Assembly: GCF_900172375.1 (NCBI RefSeq)
Contig: NZ_FWFS01000012.1
Coordinates: 62,001 to 126,000 of the forward strand
From: Aquimixticola soesokkakensis
GTDB taxonomy: Bacteria > Pseudomonadota > Alphaproteobacteria > Rhodobacterales > Rhodobacteraceae
Length of the DNA stretch: 64,000 nt
Reading direction: 5' to 3'
The notes under the pieces were generated by a model. It ran no database searches. It was not told where the DNA came from and saw only the letters and a program-made list of their open reading frames with translations. A program made the position numbers and the translations under genes. Below are positions 9,201 through 18,348 of this stretch, piece after piece; the stretch's first letter is position 1, and each line of letters begins with the position of its first letter.

Positions 9201-9881
9201 GTATTTGAACAGACGCGCCTCACGCACCCAAAGGTCCATGATGCCGCCATCACCCACCAGATCGTCGGCAACGGATTGGATGAAACAGGCATGGGGCTGG
9301 GGATGCTCATAGGCCGAAGCGGAGCGCGTCAACTCACCCGATTTGAAATCGACATAGTAGTGACCCTGGCCGGGGCCGTCGATGCCATAGGCCCAGTGCA
9401 GGCCGGTGTTGAACCATTGCGGCGAATTGGGCGCGGCCATCTGGCGCGCCAGCATAAAGCGCATTTCGTCGTAATAGGCCTTTGCGTCGGCTTCGGTGGT
9501 GAAATAGCCGCCCTTCCAGCCCCAATAGCACCAGGCGCCGGCCAAACGGTCAAAGACCTGCTTGGCCGAGCTTTCGCCGCCAAAGCGGTCGGCTTGGGGG
9601 AGTTTTGCCAACACATCCTCATCGGCAACCGAGCGCCACAAGAACGCGGGCACGCCCTTTTCACGGACCTTTTTCAACGCGGCCGGCACGCCCGCCTTGC
9701 GAAAATATTTCTGGGCGATCACGTCAGAGGCCACTTGGCTCCAGTCGCGCGGAATCTCGCAATCGTCGAGTTTGAACACGATCGTGCCATCAGGATTGCG
9801 GATCTCCGAGGACGTGGTTGTAAACTCGATCTCGGCGTAAGCGTCCTGCCCTGCCGTGGTAAATTTGCGTTCGATCTTCAT
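6213..9881 (-). CDS. nrdJ: vitamin B12-dependent ribonucleotide reductase (class II)
   Basis: A 1222-residue adenosylcobalamin-dependent reductase that converts ribonucleotides to deoxyribonucleotides independently of oxygen. Visible features are Cys199 in the PHACF segment, the NPCSE motif with Cys476 and Glu478, TACNLASMN (Cys487), and a C-terminal cysteine-rich tail from residue 1195 ([10 protein letters not shown] then CMKCNTCG) that passes electrons to the active site. The length fits the long NrdJ subtype. A modest RBS (AGAGGCG) precedes the ATG. No cobalamin riboswitch was found; NrdR and DnaA boxes lie about 0.4 kb upstream. Confidence 0.96.
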   Translation of the reverse strand: MKIERKFTTAGQDAYAEIEFTTTSSEIRNPDGTIVFKLDDCEIPRDWSQVASDVIAQKYFRKAGVPAALKKVREKGVPAFLWRSVADEDVLAKLPQADRFGGESSAKQVFDRLAGAWCYWGWKGGYFTTEADAKAYYDEMRFMLARQMAAPNSPQWFNTGLHWAYGIDGPGQGHYYVDFKSGELTRSASAYEHPQPHACFIQSVADDLVGDGGIMDLWVREARLFKYGSGTGTNFSSLRGANEALSGGGKSSGLMGFLKIGDRAAGAIKSGGTTRRAAKMVICDMDHPDIEEFVNWKVIEEQKVASIVAGSKMHERQLNEIFDAIGTWDGKEVDAFDPSKNAALKAAIKSAKQVCIPETYVKRVLDYAKQGYAKIEFPTYDTDWDSEAYASVSGQNSNNSVRVTDAFLKAVKDDSEWELIKRTDGTVAKTVKARDLWEQVGHAAWACADPGIQFHDTVNAWHTCPEDGQIRGSNPCSEYMFLDDTACNLASMNLLTFLSDGKFLSEHYMHATRLWTLTLEISVTMAQFPSREIAQRSYDFRTLGLGYANIGGLLMNLGFSYDSREGRALTGALTAIMTGVSYATSAEIAGELGAFVKFDKNRDHMLRVIRNHRTAAYGKATGYEGLDVKPVPLDHAGCPDIELVELAKSAWDEALTLGETHGFRNAQVSVIAPTGTIGLVMDCDTTGIEPDFALVKFKKLAGGGYFKIINRSVPAALEKLGYASNEIEEIVAYAVGHGTLGNAPGITHASLIGHGFGQAQIDKIEAALPSAFDIRFVFNQWTLGAEFCTGTLGIPAAKLNDPAFDLLRHLGFSNKDIAAANDHVCGTMTLEGAPFLKTEHYAVFDCANACGKKGKRYLSVESHITMMAAAQSFISGAISKTINMPNDATVEDCKAAYELSWSLGIKANALYRDGSKLSQPLASALIEDDEEAEQILATGSAQEKAAVIAEKIIEKVIIKEVARGREKLPERRKGYTQKAIVGGHKVYLRTGEYQDGNLGEIFIDMHKEGAGFRAMMNNFAIAVSVGLQYGVPLEEFVDAFTFTKFEPAGMVQGNDSIKNATSILDYIFRELAVSYLDRTDLAHVKPTGAAFDDLGRGEEEGLSNVKTPSEAASVKSIEVLKQISSTGYLRKRMPQELVLLQGGATVALKDVDAATALQTLVPQAKAKPATSSAAVTTGLDARVKAKMQGYEGDPCGECGNYTLVRNGTCMKCNTCGGTSGCS

Positions 9882-10253
9882 CCGACGTCGCCTCTGGTTT
9901 TCTGTTCAATCCGCGCACCGCAATGCACTGGTGACTCTTTTGGATCCCGGCCAGAACGGCGCAGCCCCTTACCGCTTTGCCGAATGGCAAAGCGCGCACC
10001 ACAGGGTCTGTGGCGACTCACTTGGAGATGGGTCTAGTTCGCTTTCCGGCAGGAACAACAACATGTAGTAGCATTCTGCTTGCCTCCCACAATGTGCAGC
10101 GTGAGACCACCGCAGGTCAACGCCGAAATTAGGGGTTTGGAAAGCTTTTTCAGGTTGACCGATTTGACCCACAGAGCCCCTCGATTCGAGAAGGTTAACG
10201 CAGGAAAGAAACTCCTTTGTTTCAAAGGTATTCCACCGCGTTGCGCATCCGAC

Positions 10254-10273
10254 TTATCAACAGTTGTGGACAA
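10254..10273. promoter_or_regulatory. pair of DnaA-box-like sites upstream of nrdJ
   Basis: TTATCAACA (10254-10262, plus) and TGTGGACAA (10265-10273, the complement of TTGTCCACA) face each other two bases apart. Each differs from the strict DnaA box TTATCCACA by one base. DnaA control of nrd promoters is known in Escherichia coli; here it is inferred. Confidence 0.5.
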
Positions 10274-10336
10274 CTTGGGTGTATAAAAATGTATGGTTCT
10301 GGCACGCAAGTTCAGCTGTGCCCGATTTTCGACCAC

Positions 10337-10352
10337 CCTCTATATGTAGTGT
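10337..10352 (-). promoter_or_regulatory. NrdR-box-like operator in the nrdJ promoter region
   Basis: CCTCTATATGTAGTGT matches 13 of 16 positions of the NrdR consensus ACACTATATATAGTGT. It overlaps a possible minus-strand -10 element (TATAGA). NrdR represses ribonucleotide reductase genes when dATP is abundant. Usually two boxes about 31 bp apart are found; I see only one good match. Confidence 0.5.
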
Positions 10353-10707
10353 CCAGTTTTGCGCCAGCGCCGCCACCGCCCGCAGAAAACCCCGTAAAAA
10401 CAATTCACAAGACCGTCTCACGACATGCCGGACCGCCACAAAAGCGTCATATGAGAGAAAAAAGGGACTTTGGCCGGCCACAACAAATCTGCAACAGCGC
10501 AACCAGAGCGCGATTCGTTTTTTGGCCCTCAGAGACGAGACGCCGCCAGATATAGCGGGTCAGCGCGGCTCTTCTGTCGATATATGGGACCGCCATCGGG
10601 GATCAGCGCCAAGAGAGGCCGTCTTTCCCCGTGCTCAAGGCGCAGGTGCACCGATGCAGCAGGGCACAGTGCAGCGCGTCAAAATTTTGGTGAACAGGTT
10701 GGTGAAA

Positions 10708-10784
<77 letters not shown>

Positions 10785-10901
10785 ACGAGGCTGTCCTAAC
10801 GGGAAACGCGCGGCATGGAAAGGGGTATTGCGGGTTGTTTCTGGCACGGCTGCGGTTTTCTGCCACCCGCCCCAGAGACGCAGGCTTGCGGCTTTTGGGG
10901 C

Positions 10902-11390
10902 TTAGGTACAGGGCCACGCCGCAGTGGGACCAAAGGCCGGATGATGAAGCTCGTCCCCCACCGCAAACCCGTAGCGCTGCGACAAGCCTGCGTTGATTTC
11001 CAACACCGCCCGCACGCTGTCGCCGCCCGCAATCGGGGTGCGATCCAGCGGCACGGCATTTTCATGGATGCGGGTGATCACCCCCGCTGCATCGACAAAA
11101 ATCATGTCGAGCGGAATCAGGGTATTTTCCATCCAGAACGCCACGCGCTGCGGCGTTTGGTAAAGAAACAGCATGCCCGCCCCGCGCGCCAGACTGTCGC
11201 GGTTCATCAGGCCCTGTGCGCGCTCGCTTGCGTCATCGGCGATCTCGATCTGGAACGATAGCGCCCCGAAATCGCCGCGCAGCTCCACGCGGTCCAGGGC
11301 GCAGTCGAGCGCAAAGGCGGGACGTGCCGCAAAAAGCGCGACACACATAAAGCCGCACCACAGCGCAGCCCGCCGGGGGGCGTTCCCCAT
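10902..11390 (-). CDS. secreted DUF192 family protein
   Basis: A 162-residue protein with an N-terminal signal peptide (basic start, hydrophobic stretch, then ARPAFA cleavage region near residue 27). A DUF192 domain follows (AQGLMNRDSLARGAGMLF, FWMENTLIPLDMIFVD). The family is common and of unknown function, probably periplasmic here. The start ATG (MGNAPRRAAL) puts the signal peptide at the N-terminus. It lies 53 bases after the cold-shock gene on the same strand, likely the same transcript. Confidence 0.85.
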   Translation of the reverse strand: MGNAPRRAALWCGFMCVALFAARPAFALDCALDRVELRGDFGALSFQIEIADDASERAQGLMNRDSLARGAGMLFLYQTPQRVAFWMENTLIPLDMIFVDAAGVITRIHENAVPLDRTPIAGGDSVRAVLEINAGLSQRYGFAVGDELHHPAFGPTAAWPCT

Positions 11391-11443
11391 AAGCGCAGCG
11401 CGGGCAGAGCGGCGCGCAGCGCGTGATCCCTGCCCGCCTATGC

Positions 11444-11974
11444 TCACAGTTCGTCGTCGCGCAGCGCCGTATCCCATGACAGGACCTGCGCCGCCATGCG
11501 ACCGCGTTTGCCGTCAATCACCCGCAGACCGATCGCCTCACCGGGCAACAAATCCGCAAGTCCCGAGCGGCGCAGCACTTCGATATGCACAAACACATCT
11601 TCGGGGCGCCCGAAGACATTGGCAAAGCCGAAGCCCTTGCCCTTGTCGAACCATTTGACCCGCGCCGGTTCGAGCGGTGCATCAAGACCGCTGTCCTCGA
11701 GGGGGGCCAAATCTTCGAGAGCAGGACCCTCGACGTTCTCGGGCGGGCGGATGGCCAGCACCTCGATGGCTTGAATCCCGCGCGTGGTCTCTTGAACCGC
11801 CAGATCGATACCGGCGGAATCAGCCACAGAACTCTGGCCAAAATTACGAAGCACATTCGCGTGCAGCAAAATATCGGGGCCGCCACTGTCAGCAACCACG
11901 AACCCAAAACCACGGGCAGGATCAAACCACTTAACATGACCACTGATGGTCTTGGAGGGTACTTCGTCTTCCAT
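11444..11974 (-). CDS. double cold-shock domain protein
   Basis: A 176-residue protein with two cold-shock domains. CSD1 is at about residues 8-75 ([23 protein letters not shown]). CSD2 is at about 104-168 ([24 protein letters not shown]), joined by an acidic, proline-containing linker. RNP1 is intact in CSD2 and variant in CSD1. Double-CSD proteins of this size are typical of Alphaproteobacteria and bind single-stranded RNA or DNA. The ATG is preceded by AAGGA. Confidence 0.9.
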   Translation of the reverse strand: MEDEVPSKTISGHVKWFDPARGFGFVVADSGGPDILLHANVLRNFGQSSVADSAGIDLAVQETTRGIQAIEVLAIRPPENVEGPALEDLAPLEDSGLDAPLEPARVKWFDKGKGFGFANVFGRPEDVFVHIEVLRRSGLADLLPGEAIGLRVIDGKRGRMAAQVLSWDTALRDDEL

Positions 11975-12100
11975 GTTATTCCTTGCCGGCGCTTGTAGCT
12001 TGCGCTCTTTCCTGTGCGCGAAAGTGAGACACCTCGACGGGACATGCAAGCCGCCTGAACCTATCTTTTTCAACATGTTGCCATTCACGAAGCGCGAATG

Positions 12101-12706
12101 TCATGGATTTAGCCGCTCGATTTGCCATGTCGCGGCCTCGGTTTCACGCCGCCAACGGAAGCGATCGTGCAACCTGAACTCGCCCGCAGCCCAAAATTCG
12201 ATCTCGTGCGGGCGGATCACATAGCCGCCCCAGAAAGGCGGTCGCTTGGGGGACAATCCGTGATGCACGCCCGCCTTTGCAACTTTCTCCATCAATGTGG
12301 CGCGACTGTGGAGCGGTTGGGACTGCTCGGAGGCCCAGGCCCCGATGCGGCTGCCCAAAGCGCGCGACTGGTAATAGTCATCCGAGGCCTGCGCCGTGGC
12401 GCGCGTTACCACCCCGCGCACACGGATCTGGCGTTGCAGCGTTTTCCAGTGGAACACAAGCGCCGCTTTGCCCGCGCTGTCCAGCTCCTGACCTTTGGCA
12501 CTGTTATAATTGGTGAAAAAGCCAAAGCTCTCATCGGTGATGGCGCGCATCAACACGATGCGCACATTCGGCAGGCCGCTGTCATCGACCGTGGCAAGGG
12601 CGGCGGCGTCCGGGTCGGACGGCTCGGTCTCGCGCGCCTCGTCCAGCCAGCGCCGGGCGATCACAAAGGGGTCTTCCCCTGCAAATATGCCTTTTCCCAT
12701 GCCCAT
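12101..12706 (-). CDS. pdxH: pyridoxamine 5'-phosphate oxidase PdxH
   Basis: A 201-residue FMN enzyme that oxidises pyridoxamine or pyridoxine 5'-phosphate to pyridoxal 5'-phosphate. Recognised by [25 protein letters not shown], the segment [14 protein letters not shown] and the C-terminal [11 protein letters not shown] with final RLNP. The start has AGGAGA seven bases upstream. Divergent from fabI. Not to be confused with the more distant PPOx-family gene at 61974. Confidence 0.93.
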   Translation of the reverse strand: MGMGKGIFAGEDPFVIARRWLDEARETEPSDPDAAALATVDDSGLPNVRIVLMRAITDESFGFFTNYNSAKGQELDSAGKAALVFHWKTLQRQIRVRGVVTRATAQASDDYYQSRALGSRIGAWASEQSQPLHSRATLMEKVAKAGVHHGLSPKRPPFWGGYVIRPHEIEFWAAGEFRLHDRFRWRRETEAATWQIERLNP

Positions 12707-13006
12707 TGGCGTCTCCTAGATCAAGTTGTCGGCGCTACAGGCACCGGTGCGCTACTTCAAGCCTGACGTGAGGGATGGCCAAGCCCACGATTTCGTGAAC
12801 ACCCCGCCGCGCAACCGGACCGGCGGACTTGCCACAGTACCCGCCACAAACCTACCCTAACGTCAACCACAAGTTACGACAGCACCCGCGACCGCCCTGC
12901 CCCCCTCGGCAAGACTTGATGCGCCACGCCAAACCCCCTAAAGCATCGGTCCAAGATGGCACGGCGCACAGCGGACGTGACGAAAAGCGTGGTCGAGGGA
13001 CATTCA
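12707..13006. other. divergent pdxH / fabI intergenic region
   Basis: Three hundred bases without a gene, carrying the promoters of both divergent neighbours. A loose TTGATG-type -35 with a downstream TAAAG lies about 80 bases before fabI. No operator or RNA structure was recognised. Confidence 0.4.
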
Positions 13007-13810
13007 ATGACAAAACTGATGGACGGCAAACGTGGCCTTATCATGGGCCTTGCCAATGACAAATCAATCGCATGGGGCATTGCCAAGGCCTTGGCCGAAC
13101 ACGGCGCGGAACTCGCCTTTTCCTATCAGGGCGAACAGCTGAAAAAGCGCGTCTTTCCGCTGGCGGAAAAACTCGGGTCCGACTTTCTGATCGAATGCGA
13201 TGTGTCGGATGAAGCCTCCATCGACGCGCTCTTTGGTGACATCGAGGCGAAATGGGGCAAAATCGACTTTATCGTCCACGCCATCGGCTTTTCGGACAAG
13301 AACGAGTTGCGCGGGCGCTATGTCGATACCTCGCGCGCCAACTTCAACCTCACGATGGACATTTCGGTCTATTCCTTCACCGCCGTGGCCAAACGCGCCG
13401 CAGCTCTGATGAGCGATGGCGGCTCGATGCTGACCATGACCTACTACGGCGCCGAACGCATCATGCCCCATTACAACGTCATGGGCGTGGCCAAGGCGGC
13501 GCTTGAGGCCTCTGTGCGCTACCTCGCCGAGGATCTGGGCAAAGACCGCATCCGCGTGAACTCGATTTCCGCCGGTCCGATCAAAACCCTCGCGGCCTCG
13601 GGCATCGGTGATTTCCGCTACATCATGAAATGGAACGAGTATAACTCGCCGCTGCGCCGCAATGTGACCATCGACGATGTCGGCGGCTCGGCCCTGTATC
13701 TTCTGTCGGATCTGAGCGCGGGCGTGACGGGCGAAACCCACCACGTCGATGCAGGCTACCACGTTGTCGGCATGAAAGCCGTCGACGCGCCCGATATCAC
13801 CAAAGACTAA
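13007..13810 (+). CDS. fabI: enoyl-[acyl-carrier-protein] reductase (NADH) FabI
   Basis: A 267-residue short-chain dehydrogenase-fold enzyme that reduces trans-2-enoyl-ACP in the last step of each fatty acid elongation round. It shows GLANDKSIAWGIAKAL for NAD binding and the catalytic Tyr156 and Lys163 in HYNVMGVAKAALE, at the same positions as in E. coli FabI. The start (MTKLMDGKRG) has GAGGGA upstream; an in-frame extension is open but lacks conserved residues. Target class of triclosan-type inhibitors. Confidence 0.95.
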   Translation: MTKLMDGKRGLIMGLANDKSIAWGIAKALAEHGAELAFSYQGEQLKKRVFPLAEKLGSDFLIECDVSDEASIDALFGDIEAKWGKIDFIVHAIGFSDKNELRGRYVDTSRANFNLTMDISVYSFTAVAKRAAALMSDGGSMLTMTYYGAERIMPHYNVMGVAKAALEASVRYLAEDLGKDRIRVNSISAGPIKTLAASGIGDFRYIMKWNEYNSPLRRNVTIDDVGGSALYLLSDLSAGVTGETHHVDAGYHVVGMKAVDAPDITKD

Positions 13811-13816
13811 GCGCGC

Positions 13817-14431
13817 ATGTCGCTCGGCGTCTTTTTGTCGATTGTTGCGCTGCATTTCGTCGCCGCGATGTCACCGGGGCCGTCTTTCGTCGTCTCGGTG
13901 CGCACCGCCGCGGCGGAGGGGTTTCGCCCTGCGCTTGGCCTTGCGGTGGCCTATGGTCTGGGCGCGTTGATCTGGGCCCTGGCCGCATTGTTCGGCCTTG
14001 CCTTGCTGTTCAACGTACTGCCCGCGACCTTTAGCGCCTTCAAAATCGCGGGCGGCGTGTTTCTGATCGTGGTTGCCTATAAAACCATCCGCCACGCCAG
14101 CGACGCCCTGCCCCCCGTCAGCGCCCTCGCCGCGCCGCGTTCCCTGATCTCCGCGCTGCGGCTGGGGTTGGTGACGCAGCTTGCCAATCCCAAACCGGCG
14201 GTGTTTTTCGGCGCGGTCTTTGCGGGGCTTGTGCCCGCCGACACGCCTGTGCCGGTGCTTGCGGCCCTTCTGGCCGTTATTACCCTCAACGAGACGCTGT
14301 GGTATGTTTTCGTTGCCCGTGTCTTTTCCTTTGCTCCGGCGCGCGCGGGCTATGCCCGCATGAAGCGCTGGGTCGACCGCACTTTGGGTGGACTTATCGG
14401 GCTGTTCGGCCTCAAGATCGCCCTCACTTAA
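13817..14431 (+). CDS. LysE/RhtB family exporter
   Basis: A 204-residue inner-membrane protein with about six helices. It has the family N-terminus ([22 protein letters not shown]) and the [19 protein letters not shown] segment. The family exports amino acids such as lysine, homoserine or threonine; the substrate here is unknown. It starts six bases after fabI and is probably cotranscribed with it. Confidence 0.85.
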   Translation: MSLGVFLSIVALHFVAAMSPGPSFVVSVRTAAAEGFRPALGLAVAYGLGALIWALAALFGLALLFNVLPATFSAFKIAGGVFLIVVAYKTIRHASDALPPVSALAAPRSLISALRLGLVTQLANPKPAVFFGAVFAGLVPADTPVPVLAALLAVITLNETLWYVFVARVFSFAPARAGYARMKRWVDRTLGGLIGLFGLKIALT

Positions 14432-14456
14432 ATTCGCCTGCTCACTGGAGACTGCC

Positions 14457-14960
14457 ATGACCGACCGCCTGCCGCATGAAAAAGGCTTTCACATCAGCTG
14501 GGATCAAATCCACCGTGACAGCCGCGCGCTGGCGTGGCGGCTTGACGGGCGCGGCCCCGATGACGGCGCATGGCGCGCGATTGTGGCGATCACGCGCGGC
14601 GGCATGGCCCCCGCGATGATCATCGCCCGCGAACTGGACGTGCGCACTGTCGATACGATCTCGGTGAAAAGCTATGACCATCAGGATCAATCCGAAGCCA
14701 AGGTATTGAAATCGCCCGATGCGCAGATGATGGGCGATGGCACCGGCATTCTGGTAATCGACGACCTCGTGGACAGCGGAAAAACGCTGGAACTGGTGCG
14801 CGACATGTATCCCAAAGCGCATTTTGCCACCGTTTACGCCAAACCCAAGGGCCGCCCGCAGGTGGACACCTTCATCACCGAAGTGTCGCAAGATACGTGG
14901 ATTTTCTTCCCCTGGGATATGGCTTTGCAATACGTGCAGCCCTATCGCGGCAAGGATTGA
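14457..14960 (+). CDS. gpt: xanthine phosphoribosyltransferase
   Basis: A 167-residue purine salvage enzyme of the type I PRTase fold. It transfers phosphoribose from PRPP to xanthine or guanine. The PRPP-binding motif is [15 protein letters not shown], and [17 protein letters not shown] supplies the PPi loop. The ATG has a GGAG about six bases upstream. An array of 12-bp repeats and a terminator follow. Confidence 0.92.
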   Translation: MTDRLPHEKGFHISWDQIHRDSRALAWRLDGRGPDDGAWRAIVAITRGGMAPAMIIARELDVRTVDTISVKSYDHQDQSEAKVLKSPDAQMMGDGTGILVIDDLVDSGKTLELVRDMYPKAHFATVYAKPKGRPQVDTFITEVSQDTWIFFPWDMALQYVQPYRGKD

Positions 14961-14986
14961 GCCTGCGACAGCGCAAAGCGGCCCGC

Positions 14987-15058
14987 CAGACACAACGCCC
15001 GACACAACGCCAGACACAACGCCAGGCACAGCGCCGAAGACAACGGCAGACACATAAG
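14987..15058 (+). repeat. 12-bp tandem repeat, six units
   Basis: Six consecutive 12-base units based on CAGACACAACGC: two exact copies (14987, 15011), one nearly exact (14999) and three diverged (15023, 15035, 15047). It lies between the gpt stop and its terminator. Length divisible by three means it could encode a DTTP repeat, but no credible start exists. Confidence 0.85.
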
Positions 15059-15061
15059 ACG

Positions 15062-15091
15062 AAAAGCCGCGCGGGGGACTGCGCGGCTTTT
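15062..15091 (+). terminator. intrinsic terminator after gpt
   Basis: An 11-bp stem AAAAGCCGCGC / GCGCGGCTTTT with an eight-base loop; the T tract is the 3' arm of the stem. It ends the fabI-lysE-gpt transcript. Confidence 0.85.
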
Positions 15092-15174
15092 GGCTTTCCT
15101 GCCCGCGAGGCGATTGAAGCGGGCTGCCTGCGGGCCTAGGTTTACCCAAAGACCCAGCCGAAAGGACGACCCGC

Positions 15175-16380
15175 GTGAGCCTGTTTGCACAAGAGCCGCT
15201 TGACCCGTTGAACCCTGCAATGGCGCAGACCGCCGCACCGCCCGTCATGGAGGCGCGGCGCTGGCTGGAGGGGGTCACCTTTACGCCGGAACGCCCGCTG
15301 ATCAACGTCAGCCAAGCGGCCCCCGTCGCGCCGCCCCCCCATGCCTTGCGCGCGGAAATGGCGCGGGTGGCCCTTGAGGTCGATGAGGCGCATCTTTACG
15401 GGCCGGTGCTGGGTTTGCCTGCCTTGCGGGCCGAAGTGGCCCGCCAGTGGTCCGTGGCCTATCGCGGGCCGGTGCGCCCCGAGGAGGTCGCGATCACCTC
15501 CGGCTGCAACGAGGCCTTTGCCGCGGTGATGGCGACGATTGCGGGGCACGGCGACGAGGTGCTGATGCCTGTGCCTTGGTATTTCAACCACAAAATGTGG
15601 TGTGACATGAACGGCGTCAAAGCGGTGCCGATTGCAACAGGCGACGACATGCTCCCCACCATCGAAGGCTGCGCGCGCCACATCACGCCGCGCACCCGCG
15701 CGATTGTGCTGGTAACGCCCAATAACCCTGCAGGGGTGGAATATCCGCCCAAGCTGGTGGACATGTTCTATGCCCTCGCCAAGGAGCGCGATCTGGCGCT
15801 TGTCGTGGATGAAACCTACCGCGATTTCGACAGTCGCGACGAAGCGCCGCATGCAGTTTTCCAACAAAAGGACTGGGGCGAGACGCTGATTCAGCTCTAT
15901 TCCTTTTCAAAAGCCTACAGATTGACCGGCCATCGGGTCGGCGCGATTGTGGCCAGCGACCAGCGGCTTGCGCAGGTGGAAAAATACCTCGACACGGTGA
16001 CGATCTGCCCCAACCAGATCGCGCAATATGGCGCGCTCTACGGGATGCAGCATATGGGCGATTGGGTTGCGGGCGAGCGGGATGAAATCCTGAAACGCCG
16101 CGCCGCGATTGAAGCGGGCTTCGCGGATCTGGCGGCAAAAGGCTGGGCGCTTTTGGGCTGTGGCGCCTATTTTGCCTATCTGCGCCACCCCTTTGACATC
16201 CCCGCCGACCAATTGGCCCCGCAACTGGTGCGCGACGCGGGTGTGTTGTGCCTGCCCGGCACGATGTTTCGCCCCAAGGGTGACAAGCACGGGGCGCAGG
16301 AGCTGCGGCTGGCCTTTGCCAATCTCGATGTTGCGGGGATCGCAACGCTGTTCGCGCGGCTCGCGGCTCTCTCGGTGTAG
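15175..16380 (+). CDS. PLP-dependent aminotransferase (class I/II)
   Basis: A 401-residue fold-type I aminotransferase. Visible are the PLP-binding TPNNPAG (181-187), VDETYRDF with the Asp that contacts the pyridine nitrogen, and the Schiff-base lysine Lys246 in YSFSKAYRLTGHRVG. The substrate cannot be fixed; the family covers aspartate, aromatic and other amino acids. The start is GTG at 15175, preceded by AAAGGA. No operon partner is obvious: a terminator lies upstream and ppiD starts 86 bases downstream. Confidence 0.85.
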   Translation: MSLFAQEPLDPLNPAMAQTAAPPVMEARRWLEGVTFTPERPLINVSQAAPVAPPPHALRAEMARVALEVDEAHLYGPVLGLPALRAEVARQWSVAYRGPVRPEEVAITSGCNEAFAAVMATIAGHGDEVLMPVPWYFNHKMWCDMNGVKAVPIATGDDMLPTIEGCARHITPRTRAIVLVTPNNPAGVEYPPKLVDMFYALAKERDLALVVDETYRDFDSRDEAPHAVFQQKDWGETLIQLYSFSKAYRLTGHRVGAIVASDQRLAQVEKYLDTVTICPNQIAQYGALYGMQHMGDWVAGERDEILKRRAAIEAGFADLAAKGWALLGCGAYFAYLRHPFDIPADQLAPQLVRDAGVLCLPGTMFRPKGDKHGAQELRLAFANLDVAGIATLFARLAALSV

Positions 16381-16466
16381 CGGGCGCTTTCACCTTGTCC
16401 CAAGCGCCCCGACCGCATAGACATTGCCGGACTTGAGACAGGGTTCGTGATGGACGTCGGGAGGGC

Positions 16467-18323
16467 ATGATGGCCGCAAAAGTTGGATCGAAAATCGTCT
16501 ATGGGGGGCTGATGGTCCTTCTGGTCGTAGGGCTTGGCGGCTTTGGCGCAACCAATTTCGGCGCAAATGTCGGCAATGTGGCCAGCGTCGGGGACACCGA
16601 CATCGACACCACCCAATACGGCAATGCCCTGCAGCAGGAATTGCAAGCCTTGCAGGCGCAGACCGGCCAAGAGTTCACCATCGCCCAGGCCGAACAATTC
16701 GGCGTGACCGGCGCGGTCCTTGACCGCTTGATCGACGCGGCGGCAGTGCGGGAAGCCGCGCGACGTCTGGGCCTGTCGGCAGGCGATGAACAGGTGCGTC
16801 AGGACGTGGTCAATACCGCCGCCTTTCAGGGGCTTGACGGCACCTTCGATCCCGAAGGCTACCGCGCCGCCCTGTCGCGCGCGGGCATCAAGACCTCCGC
16901 CTATGAAGACGAGGTGCGCGAAGGCATCGCCGCGAACCTGATTCAAGGGGCCGTAACCAGCGGTGTGATCATGCCGCAGGTCTTTACGACAACCGTGATC
17001 GACTGGCTGTCGGAAACGCGCACCGGTGAGATGGTGGTGCTGAGCGCCGCCGATTTAAGCGCCCCGATCGGCAGCCCCGACGCGGACGCCCTGCAAGCCG
17101 TCTATGAGGCAGATCCCGCCGCCTACACCCTGCCCGAGACCCGCAAAATCACCTATGCGTGGCTGACACCGGACATGTTGGTTGACAGCGTTGACCTGAA
17201 TGAGGACGCGCTGCGCAAAGTCTATGACGACAATATTTCCCAATACAATCAACCTGAACGCCGGTTGATCGAACGTCTGGTCTTTGGCTCGGGCGATGAG
17301 GCGCAGGCCGCAGCGGATCGCATTGCCAGCGGCGAGGTCACCTTTGAAGAGGTCGTGAGCGAGCGCGGTCTGGCACTGTCCGACACCGATCTTGGCGATG
17401 TCGCGCAAAGCGATCTGGGCGCGGCGGGCGACAGCGTTTTTGCCGCCGCCAACGGCGACACCCTGGGCCCCATCGACAGCAACCTTGGCCCTGCCCTGTT
17501 CCGGGTGAACGGCATTCTGGCCGCCACCACCACCAGTTTCGACGAGGCGCGCCCTGAAATCGCCGCCGATATTGCCCTCGATACCGCCCGCCGCCAGATT
17601 CTGGGCGATATGGACAGGGTGAACGACGAACTGGCCGCAGGGGCCACGTTGGAAGAACTGGCCGACGACACGGATATGGAACTGGGCCAGATCGACTGGA
17701 CGCCTGCGTCGGACACGGGCATTGCCAGCTATGCCGATTTCCAATCGGCTGCGCGCAGCGCGCAGGTGGGCGACTTTCCCGAAGTCATCCAGCTGAGCGA
17801 CGGGGGCATGTTTGCCCTGCGCCTCGATGAAATCACCCCGCCCGCATTGCAACCGCTCGATGATGTGCGCGCGCAGGTCGAAAGCGCGTGGGAAACCCGC
17901 GAAACCCTTAACGCCCTGAGCGCGCAGGCAAAAGCTTTGGCGGATCAGGTCAGCGAGACCACCGATCTTGCCAGCCTGGCCGAAACCGCCAGTCTGACGC
18001 TGCGCCCGCTCGAGGCACTCGGGCGTCAGGGCTTTGTCGATGCCGCCCCCGAAGGTGTGGTTGACGCGCTGTTTGATCCGGCCCTTGCCGTCGGCACCGC
18101 CACCACCGTGGCGGGGGAGGAAACGGTTGCCGTGATCGCCCTGACGCAGGTGAGGGCGCCCGAGGACACGCCCGAGACACAGACCTTGAGCGACACCTTG
18201 TCCGACACCCTGAGCCAGAGCCTCGGACAGGACTTGCTGGACGCATTCACCACCGATCTGCGCGACCAATATGGCGTCAAAATCAACCAAGCGGCGGTGA
18301 ACGCCGTTCACAACGCGCTTTGA
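16467..18323 (+). CDS. PpiD-like periplasmic folding chaperone
   Basis: A 618-residue protein with an N-terminal membrane anchor (residues 8-28, KIVYGGLMVLLVVGLGGFG). A SurA-N/PpiD-like chaperone region follows (about 35-180), then a parvulin-type PPIC domain near 240-380 and a long, acidic C-terminal part. It probably assists folding of outer-membrane and periplasmic proteins; the isomerase domain may be degenerate. The start could be ATG 16467 or 16470, with GGGAGGG upstream. It precedes trpE by 25 bases and probably shares its transcript. Confidence 0.82.
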   Translation: MMAAKVGSKIVYGGLMVLLVVGLGGFGATNFGANVGNVASVGDTDIDTTQYGNALQQELQALQAQTGQEFTIAQAEQFGVTGAVLDRLIDAAAVREAARRLGLSAGDEQVRQDVVNTAAFQGLDGTFDPEGYRAALSRAGIKTSAYEDEVREGIAANLIQGAVTSGVIMPQVFTTTVIDWLSETRTGEMVVLSAADLSAPIGSPDADALQAVYEADPAAYTLPETRKITYAWLTPDMLVDSVDLNEDALRKVYDDNISQYNQPERRLIERLVFGSGDEAQAAADRIASGEVTFEEVVSERGLALSDTDLGDVAQSDLGAAGDSVFAAANGDTLGPIDSNLGPALFRVNGILAATTTSFDEARPEIAADIALDTARRQILGDMDRVNDELAAGATLEELADDTDMELGQIDWTPASDTGIASYADFQSAARSAQVGDFPEVIQLSDGGMFALRLDEITPPALQPLDDVRAQVESAWETRETLNALSAQAKALADQVSETTDLASLAETASLTLRPLEALGRQGFVDAAPEGVVDALFDPALAVGTATTVAGEETVAVIALTQVRAPEDTPETQTLSDTLSDTLSQSLGQDLLDAFTTDLRDQYGVKINQAAVNAVHNAL

Positions 18324-18348
18324 CGCGGCCTATCTGAAAGACGCCCGA

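Larger units (their letters stand above)
9882..10707. other. long non-coding region upstream of nrdJ
   Basis: About 825 bases with no convincing gene. Close to nrdJ are two hairpins (9973-9994, CGCTTTGCC/GGCAAAGCG; 9999-10013, CCACAG/CTGTGG) that would lie in the leader RNA. Further out are paired DnaA-box-like sites (10254-10273) and an NrdR-like box (10337-10352). Between 10353 and 10707 nothing specific was recognised. Confidence 0.6.

Noticed and set aside
7293-10037. A 914-codon plus-strand open frame opposite nrdJ
   Set aside because: It is an antisense shadow of nrdJ. The GC-rich codon pattern keeps the opposite strand open; no conserved domain is seen and nrdJ is unmistakable.
9882-10330. 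Adenosylcobalamin riboswitch upstream of nrdJ
   Set aside because: I looked for the B12-box and its flanking conserved segments on the minus strand and found no match; only unrelated hairpins.
10541-10590. Second NrdR box pair near GATATAG / GATATAT
   Set aside because: The two elements are 30 bp apart, but the flanking bases do not fit the NrdR consensus.
14824-15057. Protein frame containing DTTP repeats over the 12-bp array
   Set aside because: It overlaps gpt in another frame and has no start signal; the repeat is better seen as 3' UTR minisatellite.
14987-15058. CRISPR array
   Set aside because: Units are contiguous 12-mers without unique spacers, and no cas genes are present.
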